The notes below the pieces were generated by a model. The model searched no databases. It saw only the letters and a list, made by a program, of their open reading frames with translations, and was not told the origin of the DNA. Shown here one piece after another: positions 16,768 to 26,278 of a stretch of DNA of 64,000 bases. Position 1 is the stretch's first letter. Every line of letters begins with the position of its first letter. The position numbers were made by a program, and so were the translations under genes. The stretch is from Sodalis praecaptivus (GTDB lineage Bacteria > Pseudomonadota > Gammaproteobacteria > Enterobacterales > Enterobacteriaceae): NCBI RefSeq assembly GCF_000517425.1, contig NZ_CP006569.1, positions 124,001 through 188,000 on the forward strand, in the 5' to 3' direction.

Positions 16768-18844
16768 ACTGCATTTAACCGATTTCAGTCAGACCAGGTG
16801 GCAAATCTTTGCGGGTCCGGTGGTGATTATCATGATTCTGTCGATGATGATCCTGCCTTTGCCCCCTTTCGCCCTGGACCTCTTTTTTACCTTTAACATC
16901 GTGTTATCCATAATGATCCTGCTGGTGGCGATGTTCACCCAGCGTACCCTCGATTTTGCCGCTTTTCCGACCGTGCTGTTATTCTCCACCCTACTGCGGC
17001 TGGCGCTCAATGTCGCCTCGGCGCGGGTAATCTTATTGCAGGGGCATCAAGGGGAAGCGGCGGCGGGGCAGGTTATCGACGCATTCGGCCATTTCCTCGT
17101 CGGCGGCAACTTCGCTATCGGTATCGTTGTGTTCGCCATTCTGGTGATTATCAATTTCATGGTTATCACCAAAGGCGCGGGCCGTATAGCTGAAGTGGGC
17201 GCACGCTTTGTATTGGACGGCATGCCGGGCAAACAAATGGCCATCGACGCCGATCTCAATGCCGGCCTTATCGGCGAAGAGGAAGCCAAACAGCGGCGCG
17301 CGGAGGTGACGCAAGAGGCGGATTTTTACGGCTCCATGGACGGCGCAAGCAAGTTTGTCCGCGGTGATGCCATCGCCGGATTATTGATTATGGCCATTAA
17401 CTTGATCGGCGGTTTGCTGGTGGGCGTCATGCAGCACGGAATGGATCTCGGCCGCGCGGGGGAAACCTATACGCTGCTGACTATCGGCGACGGTCTGGTG
17501 GCGCAAATACCGGCGCTGGTCATCTCGACCGCCGCCGGCGTTATTGTCACGCGCGTGGCCACCCATCAAGACGTGGGCGAGCAAATGGTCAGCCAGTTGT
17601 TCAATAACCCTCGGGTCATGATGCTGTCCGCGGCGGTGATTGGCTTGTTGGGGCTAGTGCCGGGGATGCCCAACATTGTGTTTTTGCTGTTCACGCTAAT
17701 GCTGCTCGGCATGGCGTGGCTGCTGCGCCGTCACGCCGTTATGCACGGGGAGACGGCGACGGCGGGCGCGCTGGGGGATAACCCGGCGCCGGAAACGCGG
17801 CAGAGCGAGGAGGCCAGTTGGGATGACGTGCAGCCTGAGGATACCCTCGGGCTGGAGGTAGGCTATCGGCTGATCCCGATGGTGGACAGCAGCCAGGGGG
17901 CTGAGCTGTTGAAGCGCATACGGGGGATCCGCAAAAAATTCGCCCGTGAAATGGGATATCTGCCGCCGGTGGTACATATTCGCGACAATTTGGAAATGCC
18001 GCCGACCCACTACCGCATCTTACTGCACGGCGTGGAAATCGGTTGCGGGGATACCTATCCCGAGCGCTGGATGGCTATAGATCCCGGCAGCGCCAGCGAT
18101 ACGCTGCCGGGCGACCCCTGTCAGGAACCCGCGTTTGGCCTGCCGGCCGTATGGATAGACCAAGTACTGTGCGATGAGGCCAAGACGCTGGGCTATACCG
18201 TGGTGGATGCCAGCACGGTAGTCGCGACCCATTTCAATCAATTGCTCATGCAGCATGCCGAGGAGCTGTTTGGCCGCCAGGAAACGCAGCAATTGCTGGC
18301 GCATTTGGGCCGTGAAATGCCCAAGCTTACGGAGGATTTGATCCCGGATGTGCTCTCGCTTACCACCCTGCATAAAGTGTTACAGAATTTACTGGCTGAA
18401 CAGGTTTCTATCCGTGATATGCGCTCGATAGTGGAGTGCCTGGCGGAACATGCGCCGCAGCAAAACGATGTGGACATGTTAACCAGCCTGGTACGCCATA
18501 AATTGGCCCGCGCCATTACCCAACGCTGGTTTCCCGGCACCGGGGATATCCAGGTCATTGGCCTGGAGGTGGCGTTAGAGCAGGCGCTGATACAGGCGGT
18601 ACAAAACGGCGGCGCGCTAGAGCCGGGGGTGGCGGATCGCTTGCTGGTCCAGGCCGAACGGGCGCTGCAGCGGCAGCTGACCCTGGGGGCTCCGACGGTT
18701 TTGCTGGTCAATCCCGTTCTGCGCGCCATGCTTTCACGCTTTTTGCGCCGCTCATTGCCGCAGCTGACCGTATTGGCCAGTACCGAAATCGCCGACAACC
18801 GGCCGGTGCGCTTTAATACGATGATTGGCGCGGCGGTAGAATAA
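16748..18844 (+). CDS. flhA: Flagellar export gate protein FlhA
   Basis: The ATG at 16748, inside the end of flhB and after AAAGGGAGTATTTTTA, gives 698 residues (E. coli 692). The N-terminal half has about eight membrane helices, and the FHIPEP-family signature region includes DFAAFPTVLLFSTLLRLALN and DGMPGKQMAIDADLNAG. The C-terminal cytoplasmic domain (from about residue 350) forms the nonameric ring that docks chaperone-substrate complexes such as FlgN, FliT and FliS. flhE, usually next, is not present. Confidence 0.96.
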   Translation: MVNLVAKLHLTDFSQTRWQIFAGPVVIIMILSMMILPLPPFALDLFFTFNIVLSIMILLVAMFTQRTLDFAAFPTVLLFSTLLRLALNVASARVILLQGHQGEAAAGQVIDAFGHFLVGGNFAIGIVVFAILVIINFMVITKGAGRIAEVGARFVLDGMPGKQMAIDADLNAGLIGEEEAKQRRAEVTQEADFYGSMDGASKFVRGDAIAGLLIMAINLIGGLLVGVMQHGMDLGRAGETYTLLTIGDGLVAQIPALVISTAAGVIVTRVATHQDVGEQMVSQLFNNPRVMMLSAAVIGLLGLVPGMPNIVFLLFTLMLLGMAWLLRRHAVMHGETATAGALGDNPAPETRQSEEASWDDVQPEDTLGLEVGYRLIPMVDSSQGAELLKRIRGIRKKFAREMGYLPPVVHIRDNLEMPPTHYRILLHGVEIGCGDTYPERWMAIDPGSASDTLPGDPCQEPAFGLPAVWIDQVLCDEAKTLGYTVVDASTVVATHFNQLLMQHAEELFGRQETQQLLAHLGREMPKLTEDLIPDVLSLTTLHKVLQNLLAEQVSIRDMRSIVECLAEHAPQQNDVDMLTSLVRHKLARAITQRWFPGTGDIQVIGLEVALEQALIQAVQNGGALEPGVADRLLVQAERALQRQLTLGAPTVLLVNPVLRAMLSRFLRRSLPQLTVLASTEIADNRPVRFNTMIGAAVE

Positions 18845-19237
18845 TCCCGCCGCCGCGTTTGACGCCTTGATGCGGGCGTTTAGACTGACGCCCCGCGAAA
18901 TGACACCGGCATTGATTCCCCGGCTGTATGCCCTGCCGCCCGGCGCCAAATGAGGCTGGGTAAGGCGGCACACCCGCGTCGGACGAGGCACCGGTCTCGC
19001 GCAGGGTCGGGCACGCGGTCCTTTTATCACCCCCTATTGTTAGGCGTATTACGTGCACTGACGCTGTCTGGTAGACGAAGAACGATCGTCGCGGTGGTTA
19101 TCCTTACCGCGGTCAAGGGTACGTGATGACCCGTTTGCGAAAAAAACGCCGCTGGTGAAGAGCGGCAGCGCCGGCGTGGCGACAAAGGAGGGAAACGGAA
19201 ACGTATTGCGCGCTAACGTCGCGCGAATCGATGAAAA
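18845..19237. other. Convergent intergenic region between flhA and flgN, no gene seen
   Basis: This 393-base stretch separates flhA (plus) from flgN (minus). It contains the flgN-side terminator at 19140-19166. No remnant of flhE is recognisable, and the small open frames here have no ribosome binding site. Confidence 0.5.
19140..19166 (-). terminator. Terminator of the flgAMN transcript
   Basis: On the minus strand GCCGCT pairs with AGCGGC around a 7-base loop, followed by a G and seven T. It lies 71 bases beyond the flgN stop. Confidence 0.75.
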
Positions 19238-19681
19238 TCAGGCATTGATATCGAGATTTTGCAGCCGCATACCGTGATGTGAGGCGCCGTCGGCGCAATA
19301 GAACATTTGTTGCGGGGCAAGCGCCTTTATCGCGGCGCTAAGGGAACGGACGTGGGCCATTTGGGCTTCAAGGCTCACCCCGTTGCGCCGATTCTGCTCG
19401 TGGAGATCCCGGGTGCGGACCTGGATCCGCGCCCACAGGTCATCCAGATCGGGATGGCGTGCATAAGGCGCCCGCAATCCGCAGTCAACTTCCGCCCGCT
19501 GGCGCAGCGCATCGTAATGGGCTACCGCGCTAAGTTGCTGACTTTTGTCGTGGGTAACGCCCTGTAGCGCAACGGGTTGAAGGGGCACGGTCACCAGTAA
19601 TTGATACTCCGCCTGTAGTATCTGACCGAGCTTATCAAGTGCCTGGTCGAGCTGGCGTAACGCAAGCGTCAAATTATCCAT
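19238..19681 (-). CDS. flgN: Flagellar hook-filament junction chaperone FlgN
   Basis: The ATG at 19681 with upstream GGAGA gives 147 residues (E. coli 138), starting MDNLTLALRQLDQALDKLGQ. The protein is largely helical. FlgN binds FlgK and FlgL in the cytoplasm and hands them to FlhA. A longer in-frame start at 19720 exists but would overlap flgM and lacks family similarity. The gene follows flgM in the same transcript. Confidence 0.9.
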   Translation of the reverse strand: MDNLTLALRQLDQALDKLGQILQAEYQLLVTVPLQPVALQGVTHDKSQQLSAVAHYDALRQRAEVDCGLRAPYARHPDLDDLWARIQVRTRDLHEQNRRNGVSLEAQMAHVRSLSAAIKALAPQQMFYCADGASHHGMRLQNLDINA

Positions 19682-19719
19682 TATCGTCTTGTCTCCGGCT
19701 CCTGGCGCAATGAATCGCA

Positions 19720-19995
19720 TTAATTTTGCCAGGCATTGATCAGTAGGGCATCAGCCACGCGCCCTGAATCCATAATCAGCTTTCCTTGACCGATCGCCTG
19801 CTGTAGTTGCGCGACGCGGGTACCATCGACATCTTGGCTACGCACTTGTAATCGGGTATCGCTAAGGGTTATCTCTTGACTGCGATTGTCGCGGCGTGAC
19901 ATCGGCTGCCTTCTCGGTAGCTCGGACTGACCGTGACGCAGGTCATTCACCACCGCCGTGATAGCCTGCGCGGGTAATGTGCGTTCTATGCTCAT
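19720..19995 (-). CDS. flgM: Anti-sigma-28 factor FlgM
   Basis: The 91-residue protein has the FlgM layout: MSIERTLPAQAITAVVNDL at the start, a disordered basic middle and a sigma-binding C-terminal helix pair (VAQLQQAIGQGKLIMDSGRVADALL). It blocks FliA until the hook is complete and FlgM is exported. A sigma-28 promoter lies just upstream, inside the end of flgA. Confidence 0.93.
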   Translation of the reverse strand: MSIERTLPAQAITAVVNDLRHGQSELPRRQPMSRRDNRSQEITLSDTRLQVRSQDVDGTRVAQLQQAIGQGKLIMDSGRVADALLINAWQN

Positions 19996-20038
19996 AGTCT
20001 ACTCCTCGCCTGGGGTTGAAGGGATGCCTATGTTTTGC

Positions 20039-20065
20039 TTATCGGCCTGGGGCGGAGAAACTTGA
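20039..20065 (-). promoter_or_regulatory. Sigma-28 promoter of flgM (class 3)
   Basis: On the minus strand TCAA, a 15-base spacer and a perfect GCCGATAA -10 box overlap the last codons of flgA, 44 bases before flgM. Salmonella also has a class 3 promoter here. Confidence 0.75.
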
Positions 20066-20755
20066 GAAAGCGCGTTCATTTTGCAAGACAACCCCTTGAT
20101 TATCCACCGCGCCGCTGACCATTTGCCCTGAGGCCAAACGTACCCGCAGTGTATCCCCGACCGCGGCATCGCTCATGGCCTTGCCATAATGGCGAACTTG
20201 AAAGCCGGGTCCACGGCTGACGACCGCCACCGGGTTGCCCTGACGAACTTTCCAGGGCGCGCGCAGCAGGGTAGCCGCCAGTGGCTGACCGGCTTGGATG
20301 GTGCGCGTCGTAAGCGAGCCGGTTACCGGCTGCGTCGCAAAAATCACATTGCGTGCCTGACCTACCAACTCCCCGTGCTCCTTGACGATATCTTTTGCGC
20401 TAAGGGATGTCCCCGCGGGCAGCGTGCGGGCCGCTACCCAGTAATCGCCGCGGGCGCGCACCAGGATTTGCAGAAAATACCGCCGCTCGCCGCAGCGGGC
20501 GGTGACGCTCATATTGCCACTCAACCGGCCATGGCTGGCCAACTGCACGTGTGGCGACGGGCAATCCGGCAATAACTTCGCCGGGGTTTTGAGCGTGACT
20601 TTTTGCACCAGAGAGCTATCCACCCGCTGCTGGCGCAACAGCGATTCTAGCCGCGTGACTAAAGCATCGCCGTTCTCGGCCGCGACGGTTAAAGGAAATA
20701 AAAGAAGGCACAGCTGACTTAATGGTTTCCACCCACAAGACATGGATCCTTTCAT
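20039..20755 (-). CDS. flgA: Flagellar P-ring assembly chaperone FlgA
   Basis: The start at 20755 (MKGSMSCGWK) gives 238 residues; the ATG at 20743 with AAAGGA five bases upstream is an equally good choice. A Sec signal peptide ends near TVAAEN. The mature protein carries the SAF domain typical of FlgA (ARTLPAGTSLSAKDIV, TRTIQAGQPL). FlgA acts in the periplasm to help FlgI assemble into the P ring. It is divergent from flgB, with class 2 promoters expected in the 180 bases between. Confidence 0.93.
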   Translation of the reverse strand: MKGSMSCGWKPLSQLCLLLFPLTVAAENGDALVTRLESLLRQQRVDSSLVQKVTLKTPAKLLPDCPSPHVQLASHGRLSGNMSVTARCGERRYFLQILVRARGDYWVAARTLPAGTSLSAKDIVKEHGELVGQARNVIFATQPVTGSLTTRTIQAGQPLAATLLRAPWKVRQGNPVAVVSRGPGFQVRHYGKAMSDAAVGDTLRVRLASGQMVSGAVDNQGVVLQNERAFSSFSAPGR

Positions 20756-20937
20756 ACCCTTCCCTCGGCGTCTCGGCAAAGATTAAGTGGCGCTAACGAT
20801 GAGGGCAAGTATAGAAAAAATAGGCGCGGGATTATAAGGCTAAATAAACGACGAATGAGTCGCTCTTTAGTCCATTGCCCGTGCAGGCAACCACTAGCAT
20901 AGTTAATTATTCATTTTCTAGCGGGCTGTGAAAAATA

Positions 20938-21351
20938 ATGTTGGATAAACTGGGTGAAGAGCTCTATTTTCAGCAAACCACGCTGAACATATTGAACCGG
21001 CGGCAAGATGTTCTGGCAGCCAATATTGCCAACGCCGATACGCCGGGTTACCAGGCGCGGGATATCCCTTTCACGCGGGAATTACGCCGTGCAATTGAAC
21101 AGGGACAACAGCGGAGCAATAACCTGAGTTTATCACTCACTTCACGGCAGCATATACCGGCGGAGGGGGTTGCCCATGTCGATAACAGTTTGCTTTATCG
21201 TATTCCCGATCAGCCCTCCGCGGACGGCAATACGGTGGATATGGATCGCGAGCGGGTGAATTTCGCCGATAACGGCATGAAATATCAGGCCAGTCTGTCT
21301 TTCATCAATGGGCAAATCAAAAGCATGATGTCTGTTCTTTCCAAAGGATAA
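20938..21351 (+). CDS. flgB: Flagellar proximal rod protein FlgB
   Basis: A 137-residue rod protein with the conserved N-terminal motif RRQDVLAANIANADTPGYQARD and a C-terminal helix MKYQASLSFINGQIKSMM. It is the first gene of the flgBCDEFGHIJ operon, six bases before flgC. It builds the proximal rod with FlgC, FlgF and FliE in the periplasm, exported without a cleaved signal. Confidence 0.96.
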   Translation: MLDKLGEELYFQQTTLNILNRRQDVLAANIANADTPGYQARDIPFTRELRRAIEQGQQRSNNLSLSLTSRQHIPAEGVAHVDNSLLYRIPDQPSADGNTVDMDRERVNFADNGMKYQASLSFINGQIKSMMSVLSKG

Positions 21352-21357
21352 ATCTGT

Positions 21358-21762
21358 ATGTCGCTATTTAGCATATTTGATATCTCCGGTTCGGCGCTGA
21401 TGGCGCAATCACAGCGTCTAAACGTCAGCGCCAGCAATATGGCTAACGCCGAGAGCGTCACGGGCCCCGATGGCGAGCCTTATCGGGCAAAACAGGTGGT
21501 TTTTCAACTCGATGCTGCGCCGGGTCAGCCGGTGGGCGGCGTACGGGTGAGCCAGGTGGTTGAGGATCCTGCTCCCTGGCGGCTGGTTTATGATCCGGGC
21601 CATCCGCTGGCCAACGACCGCGGTTATATCCGCATGCCCAACGTCAATAGGGTTGCGGAAATGGTGAATACGCTGTCCGCGTCACGCAGCTATCAGGCCA
21701 ATGTCGAGGTCATCAATAGCGCCCGGTCGATGATGATGAAAACCCTGGCGATGGGCCAGTAA
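21358..21762 (+). CDS. flgC: Flagellar proximal rod protein FlgC
   Basis: A 134-residue protein, the same size as E. coli FlgC, with [22 protein letters not shown] at the start and [20 protein letters not shown] at the end, the paired N- and C-terminal helices of axial proteins. It lies between flgB and flgD in the hook-basal body operon. Confidence 0.96.
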   Translation: MSLFSIFDISGSALMAQSQRLNVSASNMANAESVTGPDGEPYRAKQVVFQLDAAPGQPVGGVRVSQVVEDPAPWRLVYDPGHPLANDRGYIRMPNVNRVAEMVNTLSASRSYQANVEVINSARSMMMKTLAMGQ

Positions 21763-21773
21763 AGGACAAAGCG

Positions 21774-22592
21774 ATGGAATTAGCAGGTCTGGCGTCCAGG
21801 GAATTTTCCCGCGGCGCATCCACTCTTTTGGCGTCGCGGGATGCCTCGTCAACGGCGAATAATTTCGCTTTGAACGCGCAGGATGCGCAGACGCGCGGGG
21901 CATTGCAAGCCGGCAACACTGATGCCGCGACCAGCGATAGCCGCGCCGTGACGTCGGACATGGACGCCCAATCCGTAGGGACCCAGGAGTTGATGGATAA
22001 TTTTCTGCAAATGATGCTGGCGCAGATAAAAAACCAGGATCCCACCAATCCCATGGACAACAATCAGCTCGCCTCACAAATGGCGCAGATGCACGTCGCC
22101 CTCGGGGTGGAGAAATTAAATAACACCGTGCTGGGGATGGGAGGCATGGTCAATAGCGTGCAGGCGGTTAATTTGTCCAATTGGGTGGGCCGTACCGTGC
22201 TTATTGTCGGTAAGCCTTCGGTTTCGTTCGAGGGGCAGACGGCTTATGGTTTTGAATTGCCCAGCGGTGCGGATGAAGTCCGGGTGACCTTCACCGATGA
22301 GCAAGGCAAAACCTATACGCAAGACTACAAAGATGTGAAACCTGGCGCCTATAAATTGGATATCCGCAAGGCGCAAACGACACCGCCGATTGACGCTGCT
22401 TCTCTTAATGATGAGAAAGCCAAACACTATGACGTTAGCATTGAAGCAAAAAACAAAGACGAAAGCCGTCCGACGGTAAACGCCCTTAAGGCCGCCAAAG
22501 TCGAAAATGTGTTTTTCAGCAACGGCAGCGCGAAATTGGCGTTGGGGTTAGACGGCGCTATTTATCTTAAGGATGTCATATTGGTTGAATAG
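21774..22592 (+). CDS. flgD: Flagellar hook scaffold (cap) protein FlgD
   Basis: A 272-residue protein, longer than the 231 residues of E. coli. The conserved export and assembly block is QELMDNFLQMMLAQIKNQDP-TNPMDNNQLASQMAQ at residues 65-105, preceded by a long variable N-terminal part rich in Ala and Ser. The later part has FlgD Ig-like and TUDOR-like segments (YGFELPSGADEVRVTFTDEQG). It caps the growing hook and is then discarded. Confidence 0.95.
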   Translation: MELAGLASREFSRGASTLLASRDASSTANNFALNAQDAQTRGALQAGNTDAATSDSRAVTSDMDAQSVGTQELMDNFLQMMLAQIKNQDPTNPMDNNQLASQMAQMHVALGVEKLNNTVLGMGGMVNSVQAVNLSNWVGRTVLIVGKPSVSFEGQTAYGFELPSGADEVRVTFTDEQGKTYTQDYKDVKPGAYKLDIRKAQTTPPIDAASLNDEKAKHYDVSIEAKNKDESRPTVNALKAAKVENVFFSNGSAKLALGLDGAIYLKDVILVE

Positions 22593-22643
22593 TTAATTTA
22601 TACATCCAATACCACTACAATTCACCTAAATAGGATTATCACT

Positions 22644-23870
22644 ATGGGATTCGCTCAGGGAGTCAGCGGCCTAAACGCCGCAGCGCAGGCGCTGGATGTG
22701 ATCGGTAATAATATCGCCAACGCGCAAACGGTCGGATTTAAATCATCGTCGGCCTCTTTTGCCGATATGTTTTCGGGATCGATGATAGGACTCGGAGTGC
22801 AATTGGCGGGGGTGCAGCAAGACTTTAATGACGGCACGATGATTACGGGGGCGGGTAATCTCAATATGGCGATTGCGGGAAGCGGTTTTTTCCGCCTCGC
22901 GGATAATGGTGGGAAAATTTACTATAGCCGCAACGGCGAGTTTGATCGCAATAAATACGGAGAGATCGTTAATAAACAGGGTAAACATCTGACCGGTTAT
23001 AAAGCCACCGGCACGCCTCCAACGATTTCAGGCGGCGCGCCCCTTGAAAATATTATCGTGCCTGATGCGCCGATGCCGGCGTCGGAAACGACCGAAGGCA
23101 GTAACAGCGATAATCTGCCCTCCAATGAAAAACCGCCGGAAATTAAGGATTTCGATCCCACTAACGATAAGAGCTATAACTACCCCTCGCAGTTTCAGGC
23201 CTATGACAGTCTGGGTAATCTTCACATTATCAAACTCTTTTATATCAAGGGTGAGAAACCGGGAGAGTGGACGGTGAAGTGTTTTGACGAAACCGCACCG
23301 GTAAAAGATCAGAATGGCAAAAACATCTATACCGACGTCGAAATTAAATTTGATGAGTACGGTAACCTCAAAAAAGATAGCTCCAAAAACCTTCAGGTGA
23401 ATAGCGAGAGTCTTAACGGTGCCAAGAAGCTGGACTTCGCTATCGATCTCACCGCCATTACGCAACAGGGTGACGAGAAGGCATTGGGAAAAACGTCGAC
23501 CAATGGCTATGGGGTGGGCAAATTCAACGGCTTTTCCGTCGGCGATAACGGAGAGATTATCGCAAATTACAGTAATCAGCAGACCCAACTGATAGCGCAG
23601 GTGGTGATGGCCAGTTTCACCAACACCGGCGGTTTGCAGCCCACCGGTGATAACTGTTGGACGGAGACCGGCGCTTCCGGAGCACCGCTTATCGGCACCT
23701 CCGGTACCGGTAGCTTTGGCGCCATCAGGGGCAAGATGCTGGAAGCCTCGAATGTGGATATGAGCAACGAGCTGGTCAAAATGATGACCCAGCAGCGCAA
23801 CTATCAATCCAACGCCCAGACGATTAAAACCCAGGATCAGCTGCTGCAAACGCTGGTCAGTATGCGCTGA
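22644..23870 (+). CDS. flgE: Flagellar hook protein FlgE
   Basis: A 408-residue hook subunit (E. coli 402) with GVSGLNAAAQALDVIGNNIA at the start and LVKMMTQQRNYQSNAQTIKTQ at the end. The middle, residues 130-300, is a variable surface domain rich in Lys, Asp and Asn. About 120 copies form the hook. An ATAGGATTATCACT leader precedes the ATG. Confidence 0.96.
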   Translation: MGFAQGVSGLNAAAQALDVIGNNIANAQTVGFKSSSASFADMFSGSMIGLGVQLAGVQQDFNDGTMITGAGNLNMAIAGSGFFRLADNGGKIYYSRNGEFDRNKYGEIVNKQGKHLTGYKATGTPPTISGGAPLENIIVPDAPMPASETTEGSNSDNLPSNEKPPEIKDFDPTNDKSYNYPSQFQAYDSLGNLHIIKLFYIKGEKPGEWTVKCFDETAPVKDQNGKNIYTDVEIKFDEYGNLKKDSSKNLQVNSESLNGAKKLDFAIDLTAITQQGDEKALGKTSTNGYGVGKFNGFSVGDNGEIIANYSNQQTQLIAQVVMASFTNTGGLQPTGDNCWTETGASGAPLIGTSGTGSFGAIRGKMLEASNVDMSNELVKMMTQQRNYQSNAQTIKTQDQLLQTLVSMR

Positions 23871-23882
23871 GGATAATGTGCC

Positions 23883-24641
23883 ATGGATCGCGCGATATAT
23901 ACCGCCATGGGCGCGGCCTCCGCCGCGCTGACGCAACAGAGCGTGGCCGCTAATAATCTGGCCAATGCGGCGACGACCGGCTTTCGGGCGCAACTGGCCG
24001 CCTTTCGCGCCGCGCCGGTCAACGGGCCGACCCTCGCCACCCGCACGCTGGTCGTACCGTCGGTGCCGGGTAACGATTTTTCCCCTGGCCCTATTAATAT
24101 CAGCGGCAACAATCTCGATGTGGCCCTGGACCAGCACGGTTGGTTGGCGGTGCGGTTGCCCGACGGCGGCGAAGCCTATACCCGCAACGGCCGGATCGAG
24201 ATCGATAGCGCGGGAGGGCTCAGGGTGCAGAATTACCCGCTGCTGGGCGCCGATGGCCAACCGCTGACGGTGCCCCCCGGCGCGGCTATCACCTTCGGCC
24301 CGGACGGCACGCTGTCCGTTCTGGGCGACGGCGATGAGCCAAAAACCCTGGTCCAGATTGGCCAGCTAAAGCTGGTTCGTCCCGAACCCGACAGTTTGCG
24401 CCACGACGATAGCGGCCTGTTTACTCTCACCGCTACCGCGCGCGCGCAACGCGGCGCCGTGCTGCCGGCAGACTCGACGCTGCGTCTGACGCCCGGCGCC
24501 TTTGAGGGCAGCAACGTCAGCCCGGTCCAGACCATGGTGGAGATGATAGGCAACGCCCGCAGCTTTGAAATGCAGATGAAAGTTATCAGCAACGTCAACG
24601 ATAACGCCCGCGCCGGTAATCAGCTGTTGGCTATCGGTTAA
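23883..24641 (+). CDS. flgF: Flagellar proximal rod protein FlgF
   Basis: A 252-residue rod protein with [21 protein letters not shown] at the N-terminus, a central FlgE/F/G-type domain ([22 protein letters not shown]) and the C-terminal [18 protein letters not shown] helix. It lies between flgE and flgG, 12 and 20 bases away. Confidence 0.96.
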   Translation: MDRAIYTAMGAASAALTQQSVAANNLANAATTGFRAQLAAFRAAPVNGPTLATRTLVVPSVPGNDFSPGPINISGNNLDVALDQHGWLAVRLPDGGEAYTRNGRIEIDSAGGLRVQNYPLLGADGQPLTVPPGAAITFGPDGTLSVLGDGDEPKTLVQIGQLKLVRPEPDSLRHDDSGLFTLTATARAQRGAVLPADSTLRLTPGAFEGSNVSPVQTMVEMIGNARSFEMQMKVISNVNDNARAGNQLLAIG

Positions 24642-24661
24642 GCCAGGAAGGAGAAAAGATC

Positions 24662-25444
24662 ATGATGCGCTCTTTAATGATTGCCAAGACCGGTCTCGAA
24701 GCGCAGCAGACCAATATGGACGTGATTTCCAACAATATTGCCAACGTATCCACCATGGGATTTAAACGCCAACAGGCGGTATTCGAGGACCTGCTCTATC
24801 AAACCGTACGCCAGCCGGGCGCCAAATCTTCCGAACAGACCACGATTCCCTCCGGACTCCAGCTGGGTACCGGCGTGCGGCCCGTCGCCACGACACGCAT
24901 CCATTTGCAGGGCGGGTTGACCAATACCGGCAATCCCACCGATGTGGCCATTGAGGGGTCGGGCTTCCTACAGGTATTGATGCCGGACGGCACCAACGCC
25001 TACACCCGCGATGGATCACTACAGCGCGATCAGTACGGCCAATTGGTGACCTCGAGCGGCTATCCCATCCAGCCGGCGGTGACGATACCCAACGGTGCCT
25101 CCAATCTGACTATCAGCAAGGACGGTTTGGTCAGCGTCACCTTGCCAGGACAAACCGAGCCGCAAGAAGTGGGGCAATTGACCCTCGCCACGTTCATTAA
25201 CGATGCCGGTCTGCAAAGCCTGGGGGAAAACCTGTATTACGAGACGCCCTCCTCCGGCGCGCCGATGGAGAATAAGCCCGGTATGAACGGGGCCGGCGCG
25301 CTCAAGCAGCAATTCCTGGAAAACTCCAACGTTAACGTCGCCCAGGAGCTGATTACCATGATTCAGGCCCAGCGCGCTTATGAGTTGAACAGCAAAGCGA
25401 TATCCACCTCCGATCAGATGCTGCAGCGACTCGCGCAGCTCTAG
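24662..25444 (+). CDS. flgG: Flagellar distal rod protein FlgG
   Basis: A 260-residue protein, exactly the size of E. coli FlgG and the most conserved axial protein here: [36 protein letters not shown] and the terminal [18 protein letters not shown]. It forms the distal rod that passes through the P and L rings. Confidence 0.97.
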   Translation: MMRSLMIAKTGLEAQQTNMDVISNNIANVSTMGFKRQQAVFEDLLYQTVRQPGAKSSEQTTIPSGLQLGTGVRPVATTRIHLQGGLTNTGNPTDVAIEGSGFLQVLMPDGTNAYTRDGSLQRDQYGQLVTSSGYPIQPAVTIPNGASNLTISKDGLVSVTLPGQTEPQEVGQLTLATFINDAGLQSLGENLYYETPSSGAPMENKPGMNGAGALKQQFLENSNVNVAQELITMIQAQRAYELNSKAISTSDQMLQRLAQL

Positions 25445-25456
25445 GGGCGTCATTAG

Positions 25457-25482
25457 GGGGCCGGCGTACGGCCCCGCTTTTT
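25457..25482 (+). terminator. Terminator-like hairpin between flgG and flgH
   Basis: GGGGCCG and CGGCCCC form a perfect 7-base-pair stem with a 5-base loop, followed by GCTTTTTC. It sits inside the flg operon, so it should act as an attenuator or an RNA stability element rather than a full stop. Confidence 0.6.
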
Positions 25483-25507
25483 CTTCTCACCTGCGTGATC
25501 CACCTTT

Positions 25508-26269
25508 ATGGAAAATATGACTCAGCTTTCATCGCCAAGGTTCGCCGGGTGCCGGCGTCACGGCACGCGCGCCGCGCGCCGCGCCCTTATCAGGGGAAGC
25601 GGCATTGCCCTGGCCACACTTTTACTCGGCGGTTGCGCCGCGCCGCCGCCTCGTCCGCTGGTGGCCGGCGCGACCACCGCGGCACCGGCGCCGCCCATGC
25701 CCATCGCCGTTAATGGCTCGGTGTTTCAGCCCGGCCAGGCGATGAATTATGGCTATCAGCCGCTATTTGAGGATCGCCGGCCGCGCAATATTGGCGACAC
25801 GCTGACGATTATGCTGCAAGAAAACGTCAGCGCCAGCAAAAGCTCCTCCTCCAACGCCGATCGTAAAGGCAAAGCGGATTTGGGCATTAACGCTCTGCCC
25901 AGCATGTTGAACGGGTTGATGGGCGGCGATCGTCTGGCGACGGATATCGAAAGTAGTAATGGTTTTAACGGCAAGGGGGGCGCGGCCGCTAAAAACACCT
26001 TCAGCGGGACCATCACCGTCACCGTGATCGACGTCCTTACCAACGGCAATTTACGCGTCGTGGGGGAAAAGCAGATTGCCATTAACCAGGGCACGGAGTT
26101 CATCCGTTTTTCCGGCATCGTCAACCCCCGCACCATCGACGGCAACAATCAGGTAGTGTCGACGCTGGTTTCCGACGCCCGAATCGAATATGTCGGCGAT
26201 GGCTATATCAATGAAGCGCAGCAAATGGGTTGGTTACAGCGTTTCTTCCTTAACTATTTCCCCTTTTAA
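25508..26269 (+). CDS. flgH: Flagellar L-ring lipoprotein FlgH
   Basis: A 253-residue protein with lipobox LLLGGC (acylated Cys43). The signal peptide has an unusually long basic N-region of about 30 residues because no later start codon is available in frame. The mature part is typical Flg[38 protein letters not shown] and [14 protein letters not shown]. The L ring sits in the outer membrane. No clear ribosome binding site precedes the ATG, and a terminator-like hairpin lies in the 63-base gap before it. Confidence 0.94.
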   Translation: MENMTQLSSPRFAGCRRHGTRAARRALIRGSGIALATLLLGGCAAPPPRPLVAGATTAAPAPPMPIAVNGSVFQPGQAMNYGYQPLFEDRRPRNIGDTLTIMLQENVSASKSSSSNADRKGKADLGINALPSMLNGLMGGDRLATDIESSNGFNGKGGAAAKNTFSGTITVTVIDVLTNGNLRVVGEKQIAINQGTEFIRFSGIVNPRTIDGNNQVVSTLVSDARIEYVGDGYINEAQQMGWLQRFFLNYFPF

Positions 26270-26278
26270 GGATAAGGA

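Noticed and set aside
19113-19298. 61-codon minus-strand frame across the flgN 3' end
   Set aside because: It overlaps the flgN terminator and the end of flgN and has no similarity.
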